64,000 nt of DNA from Clostridiales bacterium 1_7_47FAA (lineage in GTDB: Bacteria; Bacillota; Clostridia; Lachnospirales; Lachnospiraceae). Below the pieces are notes generated by a model, which did not search any database, was not told the origin of the DNA, and saw only the letters and a program-made list of their open reading frames with translations. This document shows positions 8,679-16,601 of the stretch, piece by piece. Each line of letters begins with the position of its first letter. Position 1 is the stretch's first letter. A program made the translations under genes and the position numbers. The stretch is taken from assembly GCA_000155435.1 (NCBI GenBank), contig DS990260.1, forward strand, positions 557,004 through 621,003, in the 5' to 3' direction.

Positions 8679-10210
8679 TATATTTCACCGCCTTTCATAT
8701 GAGGAAATATCTCCGCTTCATGGGACAATGTCCCTGCCTCATGGCTCAATGTCCCTGCCTCATGGCTCAATGTCCCTGCCTCGTGGCTCAACGTCCCTGT
8801 CCCATCCGCCGGTGCCCCCTCTGCCACGGACAGAAACGCCTCCACTGCCAGAGGAAATTCCTCATCCGCAAGGGTCCTCACATCCACCAGCACCCTGTCA
8901 TGGTTGACCCGTACAATCAGGGGCACCGGGGCCTTTCTCAGCTTCCGCTCCAGCTTCTGGGCGGGCAGTTCCTCCTTCCATACGCCTATCCCATATCCCT
9001 CCAGTTCACAGGTAGGCGCGCTTCCCCCGCCCACCTGGTCCGTACAGGATTCTATCTCATAATGGAAATCCGGGCATGCGGCTTTTAGCATGTCAGCCAG
9101 CCGTCCGGCCCTTTCCTTCAGCTCGTGGGGCCGTGCGCATATCATCTTAAGCACCGGTATTTCCTTTACCGACGCCTCCCGGTCAATGTACTGTGCAAAA
9201 GTTGCCTCCAGGGCTGCCAGGGTCATCTTATCCACCCGGAATGCCCTTGCAAGCGGGTGCTTCTTCATTCTGTCTATGTATTCCTTTTTCCCGATGATGA
9301 TACCTGCCTGCGGGCCTCCTAACAGCTTGTCACCGGAGAACAGGACCACATCCGCCCCGTCCTTCAGGGCATCTGTCACTGTTGGCTCATCCAGACCATA
9401 CCATCTCAAATCCGTCATCAGCCCGCTGCCCATATCATAAATCACAGGAAGGCCCAGTTCCTTTCCCAGAGCCGACATCTGCTTAAGCCCCACATCCTCC
9501 GTGAACCCCACAATCCGGTAATTGGATGTATGGACCTTCATGAAGCATCCGGTCACCCCTTCTTCATAGGCGTTCCGGTAATCGGATATCCTGGTCTTAT
9601 TGGTGGCCCCCACTTCCCTGAGGATGGCGCCGGACTCGCCCATCACATCGGGAATCCGGAAGGAGCCGCCCACTTCCACCAGTTCGCCTCTTGAGACAAC
9701 CACTTCCTTCCCCCTGGCCAGGGCTGCCAGGACCAGCATGGTGGCTGCCGCGTTATTGTTCACAGCCATGGCTGCCTCGGCCCCTGTCACTTTCTTTACA
9801 ATATCCTCCACAATCAGGTGGCGGCTTCCCCTTGTCCCTGACTTCAGGTCGTATTCCAAGGTGCAGTATGCATCCATCACATCCATCACTGCCTGGGATG
9901 CCTCCCTGCTGAGCCTGGCCCGTCCCAGATTGGTATGGAGCACTACCCCCGTTGCATTGAGGACCCTTCTCAATGGCTTTTTCTTCTTTTCCGTCAGTAT
10001 GGCGGTTATCCTGTCCATGATTTCATCCTGGGTCAGGGTCCTGTCAGCCGTCCCCTCCAGAATGGCTGTCCTCAAATCCCCCACCGCGTCCCTTACTGTT
10101 TCCACTATCAATGGCCTTGGCATGGTTTCATAAAATAAAACGAGGCGCTTATCCTGCAGCACCTCGTCCACTTTAGGAAGCCCGCGCAGAAGCACATGTC
10201 TGTCCCCCAT
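8678..10210 (-). CDS. selA: L-seryl-tRNA(Sec) selenium transferase SelA with a repeat tail
   Basis: This 510-residue PLP enzyme converts Ser-tRNA(Sec) to Sec-tRNA(Sec) using selenophosphate. The PLP lysine is Lys295 in [13 protein letters not shown]. The N-terminal LPKVDEVL helix and [16 protein letters not shown] block are canonical. The usual family length is about 460-470; the excess is a C-terminal tail with four GTLSHEA heptapeptides (residues about 470-497) encoded by 21-bp repeats. ATG 10210 has an AAGGAGG site. It follows the two tRNA-Sec genes and couples directly to selB. Confidence 0.97.
   Translation of the reverse strand: MGDRHVLLRGLPKVDEVLQDKRLVLFYETMPRPLIVETVRDAVGDLRTAILEGTADRTLTQDEIMDRITAILTEKKKKPLRRVLNATGVVLHTNLGRARLSREASQAVMDVMDAYCTLEYDLKSGTRGSRHLIVEDIVKKVTGAEAAMAVNNNAAATMLVLAALARGKEVVVSRGELVEVGGSFRIPDVMGESGAILREVGATNKTRISDYRNAYEEGVTGCFMKVHTSNYRIVGFTEDVGLKQMSALGKELGLPVIYDMGSGLMTDLRWYGLDEPTVTDALKDGADVVLFSGDKLLGGPQAGIIIGKKEYIDRMKKHPLARAFRVDKMTLAALEATFAQYIDREASVKEIPVLKMICARPHELKERAGRLADMLKAACPDFHYEIESCTDQVGGGSAPTCELEGYGIGVWKEELPAQKLERKLRKAPVPLIVRVNHDRVLVDVRTLADEEFPLAVEAFLSVAEGAPADGTGTLSHEAGTLSHEAGTLSHEAGTLSHEAEIFPHMKGGEI
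8719..8802 (-). repeat. Four tandem 21-bp repeats in the 3' end of selA
   Basis: Units start at 8719, 8740, 8761 and 8782. The two central ones are identical, the outer ones carry a few substitutions. They stay in frame and encode GTLSHEA repeats outside the catalytic fold. Confidence 0.9.
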
Positions 10211-10228
10211 CGGTCTACCTCCTTAGTT

Positions 10229-10267
10229 GTACCGGAACGCGGACTGTGTCCAGCCCGTCCGCGGTAC
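10229..10267 (-). other. Strong hairpin between tRNA-Sec and selA
   Basis: GTACCGCGGAC pairs with GTCCGCG...GGTAC across a short loop, ending just before the selA ribosome site. There is no U-tract, so it is more likely an RNA processing or stability element than a terminator. It may mark the 3' trailer of the tRNA transcript. Confidence 0.5.
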
Positions 10268-10287
10268 CTGCTGCATAATTAGCAAAA

Positions 10288-10381
10288 CGGAGGTGGTGGG
10301 AATCGAACCCACCCGTGAAGCTCTTAACTCCACACAACGGTTTTGAAGACCGCGGGGCGCACCAGCTACCCAACTTCCTCC
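10288..10381 (-). tRNA. selC: tRNA-Sec (UCA), copy 1
   Basis: This 94-nt gene has the anticodon loop CTTCAAA (anticodon UCA) on a GCGGT/ACCGT stem. A long variable arm GTGGAG/CTTCAC closes a 7-nt loop, and the T-arm is GTGGG-TTCGATT-CCCAC. The acceptor pairs GGAGG with CCTCC and the discriminator is G; CCA is not encoded. The next two acceptor positions (A6, A7) face A and C and do not pair, which is unusual for a tRNA that normally has 8 acceptor pairs. Confidence 0.95.
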
Positions 10382-10456
10382 CAATTATAAAGCGATACTA
10401 TTCAATTGTATGCTTTGACCTGGATGTGCCACACCCTAAAGCAGGGTACACCCGAA

Positions 10457-10550
10457 CGGAGATGGTGGGAATCGAACCCACCCGTGAAGCTCCTAACTCC
10501 ACACAACGGTTTTGAAGACCGCGGGGCGCACCAGCTACCCAACTTTCTCC
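10457..10550 (-). tRNA. selC: tRNA-Sec (UCA), copy 2
   Basis: This 94-nt gene is nearly identical to copy 1, 75 bases upstream of it. Only three positions differ. Two form a compensatory pair change in the acceptor (G5-C to A5-U), keeping pairing intact; the third is in the loop of the variable arm. Anticodon UCA, long variable arm and lack of encoded CCA are the same. Both copies look functional. Confidence 0.95.
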
Positions 10551-10600
10551 CTAAAAACTTAAATCCATCCATAAGCTGCAGCCCATGGGGGATATGGCAG

Positions 10601-10630
10601 GCGGGGGGGGGATGATACCCTCTCCCCCGC
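10601..10630 (-). terminator. GC-rich hairpin after grdCD
   Basis: GCGGGGG pairs with CCCCCGC around a 16-nt loop, lying about 20 bases after the grdCD stop and before the tRNA-Sec genes. There is no clear U-tract, so it may only attenuate or protect the transcript. It contains a run of nine G (10603-10611). Confidence 0.4.
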
Positions 10631-10647
10631 GCATCCCATAACTAAAA

Positions 10648-13284
10648 TCAATCTATATATCCTGCTTCCTTCAATATACCTGCTGCTTTTTCCAGGTTGG
10701 CCTCGGAAATCTGGACAATGGGTCCTGTGCATCCCATGCCGCTTTCCGCATAGATGCCTTCCTTCCATAAGGTCATCACCGCGTCATCCAGGTCCATGAC
10801 CTCGATGCCCGGGATGGCCGCTGTCACCACTTCCTTAGGCGGGCAGGCCACTTCCTCTGCCTCCTCCTGCCTTGCCGGGGCGCTCCTGGCTAACAGGGTG
10901 TCCAATCCGGCCTTTCTGGCAGCCGCATATTCCGCGGCGGCAACCGCCTTCCAATCGCCTGCAATCAGGCTGGCCGCGTATTCCATTGCCCCTGCAATCA
11001 CAGGCGCGCCGGAGGCCCTGGATACAATCATGACCAGCTTGTCATAGCCTTCGCCGATGCCTGGCCCGTATCCATATCCGGTTGCCTCATACTGGCCGCC
11101 GGTGGTGTAGGAGGAAAACATCTTCATCATCAGGTTGCCGGTAAGGGAGTCCATCACAACCACATCCGCAGTACCCATCAGCAGGTCGTTGCCCCTCATC
11201 TCCACGCCCTTGTCCGCCCTTGCGGATTGTGCCAGCCGGATGTCATATCCATTTTCCTTCAGGGCCTTTAAAATCTTCTCACATGCCCTGGCCCCGTCTA
11301 TGTTGGCAATCCCCACGGTCGGGTTTTGGATGCCGTCAGCCTTGGCTGCAATGATTCCTGCAATGGCATTCCTGACCAGGGCAGATACCCTGTCCGTATC
11401 CGAGGTTCCCGTGGTGTTGGCAATATACATGGGCTTTCCCTTTGCGGGGGTGATTACCTTGCCCACGGTTGACACACCGATGGGGAATGGATAGTGCATG
11501 GTCACGGCTGCCTGGGCATCTCCTGAGGCCAGGGCAAGTTCCATGGCCTTGTGGGCATCCGGGCCGTCTAAGACCGTTACCCCAATCCCCTTCCTGGCAG
11601 CCAGGTTAAGGGCCAGATCCGTGTCTTCCTGTCCGTGCTCGCTGCCCTCCAGTGCGAATACCACCTTTGTGCCGCAGCAGGACACAGCCCTTGCCAACGA
11701 GGAATGTGTACGTTCCGCCTTTTCGTTTCCGGCCTTTACGTTTCCAGCCTTTTCGTTCCCGGCCTTTCCTTCCCCGGTTTCCACGTCCCCGGCATTTACC
11801 CTTCCATCCTTCACGCCTTCCGCTGCCCCATCCCCCTCGTTGGCTTCCACCACAAAGGAAACCCCGTCAAACAGGTTGGTCATGCGGCCCAGGAACAGGG
11901 AACCCTTGCCCACAATCATGGCGCGTTTTGTCCTGCCCTCCATGCATTCCTTTACAAGAGGCCCAAGATACGGGACTCCGGATGGAATATGGCCCTGGGT
12001 GGGCGCCCAGCCGGTCATTCCGTGTTTTTTTACAAAGGACGGGATATCGGCCCGTTCAATCTGCTTTTTCATGACGGCCAGGGCTGCAATCATCTTATAA
12101 TTGGCTTCCGGCACATCCCCTGCTCCCGCTGGTTTGGTGATGTCCGGATTCTGAAGCTCCGGCGCATACTTGTCGATATCCGTGAATTTAAGCCCCGCCT
12201 TCTCAAGGGGTTCCGCCACCAGGGAGCTGATGACCATCTGAGGCGCTGAACCGGTTCCAATCTTATGGCAGCCCACTATATCCGTTCGTATCTGGGGATG
12301 GATCCCATCGTCCTCAGATACCAGTACGGAGAATCCTGCAATGCAATCCTCCAGGATTGGAAGCCCTTTCTTCACATGGTCCTTGCCGTTCATTCCCAGC
12401 TTGGCGGTACAGCCTCCGGCCGTGACAATGACATTTTTAAATGTCCCTGATTTGACCAGGGCCGCCGCATGTATCATGGCATGGGCAGGTCCTGCGCAGA
12501 AACCGCGCACATCGGAGCCGGTGGCGTTTTTATATCCCGCTATCTCAGCCGATGCCTTGGCAAAGTTGCCTCCGCCCCTCTGGTTCATGTCCCCGCAGGC
12601 TTCCTCGCAGCAGTCAATCACATATTCCACATCATCGGGATTGAACTCATTCTTAAGTTTAAGTTCAATCAGGGAAATGACGTTGGATGCCTTGGACACC
12701 AGATTTTCAAGCATCACATGGGCGGACAGGTTCACATCCACATCATGGGCGCGCTTTACAACGCCTGCCAGTTCTTCCCTGCGGATATAAAGCCCCTCGG
12801 AATGCTCTTCCCTTACAAGCCGTTCCAGTTCTTCCCTAGACCCGTTATTCTTAAGAAGCCCTTCCAGCTGCTCCTGTGTGAACATCCCGCGTTTTTCCAG
12901 CTTATCCTTCACGGTACGCGCAAAGCCTTCCTCCAGCATGACCAGTTCGAACACATCACAGATGTGCATGACCCCGTAAAATTCATCTTCAGGGAGGATG
13001 CAGCCAAACGGACCATTTTCCTTTGGCTCCTTCCACTTTTTATCATAATATGGGAACGGTGTTTCTCCCAGTTCCTCATGGGTCGCATTCCCTATGTAAA
13101 CCTGGTTCGGGATATAGGAAAGCACATCCTCATATTCCCTCAGGTGTCCCGGCAGTTCCACCAGATACCCGGAGTCCGGGTTCACAACCCGCTCTGTTGT
13201 CTGTGTGGTGCCGTTATATATAACCATATCCGGGGTGGCAGCCAATGTATAGCTGGTCCCCTTAATAACCGGATAACCTTTCAT
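10648..13284 (-). CDS. grdCD: Glycine reductase component C, beta-alpha fusion (GrdC-GrdD)
   Basis: This 878-residue protein joins two subunits normally encoded by separate genes. Residues 1 to about 485 match GrdC (KGTSYTLAATPDMVIYNG, a FabH-like fold, GWAPTQGHIPSGVPYLGP). Residues about 530-878 match GrdD, including IGVSTVGKVITPAKGK, MTADVVV-like and the C-terminal GMGCTGPIVQISE with the cysteine thought to carry the acetyl group. Between them is a Gly/Ala/Lys/Glu linker built from 15-bp repeats. Component C takes the carboxymethyl group from Sec44 of GrdA and releases acetyl phosphate. The frame is continuous with no stop or shift, and ATG 13284 has a GGGGGA site. Confidence 0.93.
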   Translation of the reverse strand: MKGYPVIKGTSYTLAATPDMVIYNGTTQTTERVVNPDSGYLVELPGHLREYEDVLSYIPNQVYIGNATHEELGETPFPYYDKKWKEPKENGPFGCILPEDEFYGVMHICDVFELVMLEEGFARTVKDKLEKRGMFTQEQLEGLLKNNGSREELERLVREEHSEGLYIRREELAGVVKRAHDVDVNLSAHVMLENLVSKASNVISLIELKLKNEFNPDDVEYVIDCCEEACGDMNQRGGGNFAKASAEIAGYKNATGSDVRGFCAGPAHAMIHAAALVKSGTFKNVIVTAGGCTAKLGMNGKDHVKKGLPILEDCIAGFSVLVSEDDGIHPQIRTDIVGCHKIGTGSAPQMVISSLVAEPLEKAGLKFTDIDKYAPELQNPDITKPAGAGDVPEANYKMIAALAVMKKQIERADIPSFVKKHGMTGWAPTQGHIPSGVPYLGPLVKECMEGRTKRAMIVGKGSLFLGRMTNLFDGVSFVVEANEGDGAAEGVKDGRVNAGDVETGEGKAGNEKAGNVKAGNEKAERTHSSLARAVSCCGTKVVFALEGSEHGQEDTDLALNLAARKGIGVTVLDGPDAHKAMELALASGDAQAAVTMHYPFPIGVSTVGKVITPAKGKPMYIANTTGTSDTDRVSALVRNAIAGIIAAKADGIQNPTVGIANIDGARACEKILKALKENGYDIRLAQSARADKGVEMRGNDLLMGTADVVVMDSLTGNLMMKMFSSYTTGGQYEATGYGYGPGIGEGYDKLVMIVSRASGAPVIAGAMEYAASLIAGDWKAVAAAEYAAARKAGLDTLLARSAPARQEEAEEVACPPKEVVTAAIPGIEVMDLDDAVMTLWKEGIYAESGMGCTGPIVQISEANLEKAAGILKEAGYID
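11718..11807 (-). repeat. Degenerate 15-bp tandem repeats in the GrdC-GrdD linker
   Basis: About six units (starts 11718, 11733, 11748, 11763, 11778, 11793) encode AGNEK/AGNVK-like pentapeptides at residues about 492-522. They lie exactly at the fusion junction. Confidence 0.85.
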
Positions 13285-13388
13285 TCTGTATGTCCCCCAA
13301 TTTTCATGAACACCGTGTGTACGGTCCGGTCTGTCCCTTTCTGGATTCCTGTATCATACAGGCGCCTTCGGGACAGCCCCGTCCGGAT

Positions 13389-13433
13389 GGGAACAGGCCC
13401 GGGCAGCTAAGCTGCGCGGCCCGGCCTGTTCCG
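13389..13433 (-). other. Large intercistronic hairpin between grdA and grdCD
   Basis: GGAACAGGCC...GCAGC on one side pairs with GCTGC...GGCCTGTTCC on the other, giving a long GC-rich stem with small mismatches. No U-run follows. It would suit differential mRNA stability, keeping grdA message above grdCD. A smaller palindrome CCTGTATCATACAGG lies at 13347-13361. Confidence 0.6.
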
Positions 13434-13467
13434 GGTACGCTCCTGCAATCCTCAGTGAGGCCACGGA

Positions 13468-13938
13468 TCAATATTTGCCGTAGTCCTTGCGGATTTTCTC
13501 CACTTCCTCATGGATTGCCGGAACATCCATAACCATTTCCATCATTCCCACCTGTTCATCATAAACAGCAGGGTCTGCCTCTGCCTTTACTTCATCTTCG
13601 CAAATGTGATATACATTTAGTCCCAACTGGACTCCTGCTAAAGGACCTGCGTAAGTGGGGTCGCCTGCCGTAACGGTTTCAGCGGCCAGGCCGGCTGCTT
13701 CTGCTTCTGCAGCACCCAGAAGAACAACGATGTTCTCCGGTCCGTATTCCTCACTTAACTTTAAAACCCTTTTCTGGTTTTCCAGATCCATAGCACCCGC
13801 GGACGTTCAGACAAAGCATTCCGTAGAGGAGTAGGCTATCTTTGCGCCGGCTGTCTTCGCACACTCTTCTATGGCCGGTCCCGGTACGCCGTCACGGTCA
13901 CCGATGATAATAGCGTACTTGTCTTTTAAAACTGCCAT
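13468..13938 (-). CDS. grdA: Glycine/sarcosine/betaine reductase selenoprotein A (GrdA, Sec44)
   Basis: This 156-residue selenoprotein is read through one in-frame TGA. ATG 13938 (after AGGAGG) opens the frame, and the TGA at 13807-13809 is codon 44, in the context [14 protein letters not shown], matching the known Sec44 site with its CxxU redox pair. Downstream, [19 protein letters not shown] and [15 protein letters not shown] are diagnostic. GrdA receives the carboxymethyl group from component B as a selenoether and passes it to component C, being recycled by thioredoxin. The true stop is also TGA (13468-13470). I did not find a clean SECIS stem just after codon 44. Confidence 0.96.
13807..13809 (-). 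other. In-frame UGA selenocysteine codon of grdA (codon 44)
   Basis: The TGA lies between ECFV and TSAGAM, the invariant GrdA active-site context. Frame and length (156 residues) only fit the family if it is read as Sec. Confidence 0.95.
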
Positions 13939-13986
13939 TTCATTTCCTCCTATTTCATTTTATTTATGCATAAGCCTTTGCTGGCT

Positions 13987-14310
13987 TTAAGCATACTTCT
14001 TAATCATTTCCTCACAAGAATCAGGGGTTGCATCCTCCTTCACCCTGGAATCAATCATCACTCCATCCTTATAGATGGCGATGACCGGAAGCCCCAGGAC
14101 CTTCTGGGAGATGGCAAGCCTTCTTGCCTTTGTGGTGTTTAAGGAGCAGAACTTTATTGTCTTGCCGTACACCTCTTCAAATCCATGGATATGGGGCATA
14201 AGGGCTGCACAGGGCACACATCCGTCGCCGTAAAAATCCACCAGGATATATCCTTCTGCCTTCAGCACTTCTTCCTCAAAATTTTCCTTTGTCAAATCGG
14301 TCACGTTCAT
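13987..14310 (-). CDS. trxA: Thioredoxin of the glycine reductase system (GCVPC type)
   Basis: This 107-residue thioredoxin has the redox site GDGCVPC (Cys31, Cys34) instead of WCGPC, as known for thioredoxins of amino-acid-fermenting clostridia. The cis-proline region is GLPVIAIYKDG. It takes electrons from TrxB and reduces the oxidised GrdA selenenylsulfide after each turnover. It is the first gene of the trxA-grdA-grdCD transcript; its own promoter and an ATCGCGAT operator lie just upstream (14357-14407). The ribosome site is AGGAGG. Confidence 0.94.
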   Translation of the reverse strand: MNVTDLTKENFEEEVLKAEGYILVDFYGDGCVPCAALMPHIHGFEEVYGKTIKFCSLNTTKARRLAISQKVLGLPVIAIYKDGVMIDSRVKEDATPDSCEEMIKKYA

Positions 14311-14356
14311 ATCCTCCTATTTTTCAGATTGTGTTGTATTTATCCCACCCATATGT

Positions 14357-14368
14357 AATCGCGATAAC
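14357..14368 (-). promoter_or_regulatory. ATCGCGAT operator at the trxA-grdA promoter
   Basis: AATCGCGATAAC has a perfect 8-bp palindromic core (ATCGCGAT, 14358-14365) about 10 bases downstream of the -10 box, so a bound protein would block initiation. The same element occurs twice at the grdE promoter beside the TetR gene. Confidence 0.75.
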
Positions 14369-14378
14369 TTTCGTCTAT

Positions 14379-14407
14379 ATTATACATGGGAGTCCATACT
14401 TAATCAA
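14379..14407 (-). promoter_or_regulatory. Promoter of trxA-grdA-grdCD
   Basis: Minus-strand -35 TTGATT (14402-14407), a 17-bp spacer, then -10 TATAAT (14379-14384), a perfect -10 box. Confidence 0.8.
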
Positions 14408-14440
14408 GTACTTTTGCGTATTTTTTACTAATTCCATCCG

Positions 14441-15391
14441 TCACTGCATATCCGCCACATAGTGTTCGGCCTGACATGCGGCTATGGCGCCGTCAGCCGC
14501 GGCCGTCACCACCTGGCGCAGGGATTTCACCCTCACGTCGCCGGCCGCAAACACTCCTTCGATATTGGTATGCATGTCTTCATCCGTCCTGATGTACCCG
14601 TTTTCCATGGCCAGCCCGCTGTCCTCCAGAAGTCCGGTGTTGGGCAGATATCCGATGAATCCGAAAAGCCCGAACATCCCGTCGTCCGGGTCGGCAAGGA
14701 CCTCGGTGAGCTGGCCTGTCTTCACATTCCGCACCACCATCCGGTCAAGGATCCCGTCACCGCTAACCTCGTCCACCACACTGTCCCACATGAAATGCAG
14801 CTTCTCATTCCTGAACGCCTTTTCCTGGATGGACTGGGCAGCCCTCAGCTGGTCCCTTCTATGGATTACCGTCACCTTCCTGGCAAATTTAGTGAGATAA
14901 ATGGCTTCCTCAATGGCGGAATCGCCGCCGCCCACCACATAGACCTCCATATCCTCGTAGAAATTGGCATCGCACGTGGCACAGAAGGAAATGCCTTTGC
15001 CCAGGAAGTCCTTTTCATTCCTGCATCCAATGGGCCTTGGATGGGCTCCTGTTGCAAGAATCACGGTTTTCCCCTCGTAGACATTGCCCTTTGAATCAAT
15101 CAGCCTCTTTACCGGCCCTTCAAGCTCCGTCTTTTCAATGGCCGCACTGACCCTGTGCACGCCGAATTTCTCTACCTGCTTCGTCATACGCGCAATCAGG
15201 GTTGCCCCGGATTCCTCCGCCTCAACCATCTGGCCCGGATAATTCTCAATGTCCGATGTGATGGCAATCTGCCCCCCGTCTTGGCTCCTCTCAATCAAAA
15301 GGGTGTTCAGACGGTACCTGCCGCCGTAAAGGCCTGCCGCAAGACCTGCGGGGCCTGCGCCCAGGATGATTAAATCATATATGGTTCCCAT
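14441..15391 (-). CDS. trxB: Thioredoxin reductase
   Basis: This 316-residue flavoprotein has the FAD motif GAGPAGLAAG (residues 11-20), redox Cys pair CATC at 137-140, and the NAD(P)H motif VVGGGDSAIEEA. The C-terminal FAD motif GVFAAGDVRVKSLRQ closes the fold. It reduces the GCVPC thioredoxin that regenerates selenoprotein A. ATG 15391 is chosen because AGGAGG precedes it and the N-terminal flavin motif begins there; an upstream 39-codon extension has no homology. It lies upstream of trxA, but a separate operator-controlled promoter follows it. Confidence 0.95.
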   Translation of the reverse strand: MGTIYDLIILGAGPAGLAAGLYGGRYRLNTLLIERSQDGGQIAITSDIENYPGQMVEAEESGATLIARMTKQVEKFGVHRVSAAIEKTELEGPVKRLIDSKGNVYEGKTVILATGAHPRPIGCRNEKDFLGKGISFCATCDANFYEDMEVYVVGGGDSAIEEAIYLTKFARKVTVIHRRDQLRAAQSIQEKAFRNEKLHFMWDSVVDEVSGDGILDRMVVRNVKTGQLTEVLADPDDGMFGLFGFIGYLPNTGLLEDSGLAMENGYIRTDEDMHTNIEGVFAAGDVRVKSLRQVVTAAADGAIAACQAEHYVADMQ

Positions 15392-15436
15392 TTTTCCCTG
15401 CCTCCTGAAACTTAATGTAATCCCGGACAAATGTCC

Positions 15437-15464
15437 TTGACAAAATGCCGGAATTGAATATGAT
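15437..15464 (+). promoter_or_regulatory. Promoter of selD
   Basis: TTGACA (15437-15442), a 16-bp spacer, then TATGAT (15459-15464), about 60 bases before the selD start. It overlaps, back to back, a weaker minus-strand candidate for trxB. Confidence 0.75.
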
Positions 15465-15474
15465 AGAAAATAGC

Positions 15475-15495
15475 ATCTGCCAGCATCTGGCAGAT
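15475..15495 (+). promoter_or_regulatory. Perfect palindrome in the selD leader
   Basis: ATCTGCCAG, three bases, CTGGCAGAT: a perfect 9-bp inverted repeat just downstream of the selD transcription start. It could be a repressor operator or a leader RNA hairpin ending 27 bases before the ATG. Confidence 0.6.
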
Positions 15496-15522
15496 AAATC
15501 CACAACATAAGGAGTACTGCTC

Positions 15523-16563
15523 ATGACAGACATTAAACTTACAGAGCTCACCGGTTCCTGCGGCGGCTGAGCGTCCAAGATAGGGCCAGACACCCTCGCG
15601 CAGGTCCTGCGCGGTTTACCAACCTTTCACGATAACCGGCTGTTAGTGGGCTATGACACTGCGGATGATGCCGCTGTCTATGAACTTTCCCCTGATATGG
15701 CCTTAATCCAGACCGTGGACATCTTCCCCCCGGCCGTGGATGACCCCTACGAATACGGCCTGATTGCAGCCGCCAACTCGTTGTCCGATGTATGGGCCAT
15801 GGGCGGGGAACCCAGGCTGTGCATGAACATATTGATGTTTCCGGACTCCCTCCCTCCCGAAGCGGTCAACGCCATACTCCGGGGCGGGTTCGATAAGGTG
15901 GCTGAGGCCGGGGCCATCCTGGTAGGCGGCCACACCCTCAAGGACGACATTCCCAAGTATGGCCTTTGCGTCTCGGGCCTGGTCCCACCCAACCGTATCC
16001 TCCGCAACAACACGGTACGGGAAGGGGATGTACTGATCCTCACAAAACCCCTGGGTACCGGAATCCTGACAACCGCTGACCGCGGCGGCCTTTTAACCCG
16101 GGCAGAACACCAGGCCATGGTAAGATCCATGACCACGCTGAACAAGTACGCTGCGGACGCGGTGCGCAGTCTTGACGGAATCCATGCCTGCACGGATGTC
16201 ACTGGTTTTTCCCTGCTGGGACACAGCTTCGAGATGTGCGCGGGCACAGGGCTTACCGCTGTCATAGACAGCGCCAGGGTCCCCCTTCTCCCCGGAGCGG
16301 ACACCTATGCGTCCATGGGGCTGGTTCCTGCCGCGGCTTACCAGAACATGGGACACCTGAAGGAAAAGGTCTCCCTTCCCGGCAGCCTCGCATCCCACAT
16401 CCATGACCTGCTCTTTGACCCTCAGACTTCCGGGGGCCTGCTGTACAGCGTTGCCCGCGGGGAAGCAGGACGCATCATGGAAGCCATCCTTAAGGCATGC
16501 CCTGAAGCTACTGTCATAGGACATGTGGAACGGGATTGCGGTTTTCCGGTAACTGTCCTATGA
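15523..16563 (+). CDS. selD: Selenide, water dikinase SelD (itself a selenoprotein, Sec16)
   Basis: This 346-residue enzyme makes selenophosphate from selenide and ATP, feeding SelA. ATG 15523 (AAGGAG site) is followed by GSCGGUASKIGP, where codon 16 is TGA (15568-15570) at the position of the catalytic Cys/Sec, with the catalytic Lys at 19. Later motifs are TADDAAVY and the glycine-rich AIL/VGGHTLKDD. The C-terminal FDPQTSGGLL is diagnostic. A bacterial-SECIS-like hairpin (7-bp stem, GTC loop) sits 27-43 nt after the TGA. It is the only plus-strand gene in the island. Confidence 0.96.
15597..15613 (+). other. bSECIS-like hairpin of selD
   Basis: CGCGCAG-GTC-CTGCGCG is a perfect 7-bp stem with a GU-containing triloop. 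It begins 27 nt after the UGA, within the spacing known for bacterial SECIS elements. Confidence 0.7.
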
Positions 16564-16601
16564 CGGTCATCCTCTGATCCAGTAACCGGAGCCTTATCTG
16601 T

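Noticed and set aside
10603-10611. Run of nine G as a phase-variation tract
   Set aside because: It lies in a terminator-like hairpin between grdCD and tRNA-Sec, not in a gene or promoter.
15392-15508. Longer trxB with 39 extra codons
   Set aside because: The extension crosses the selD promoter and has no homology; AGGAGG precedes ATG 15391.
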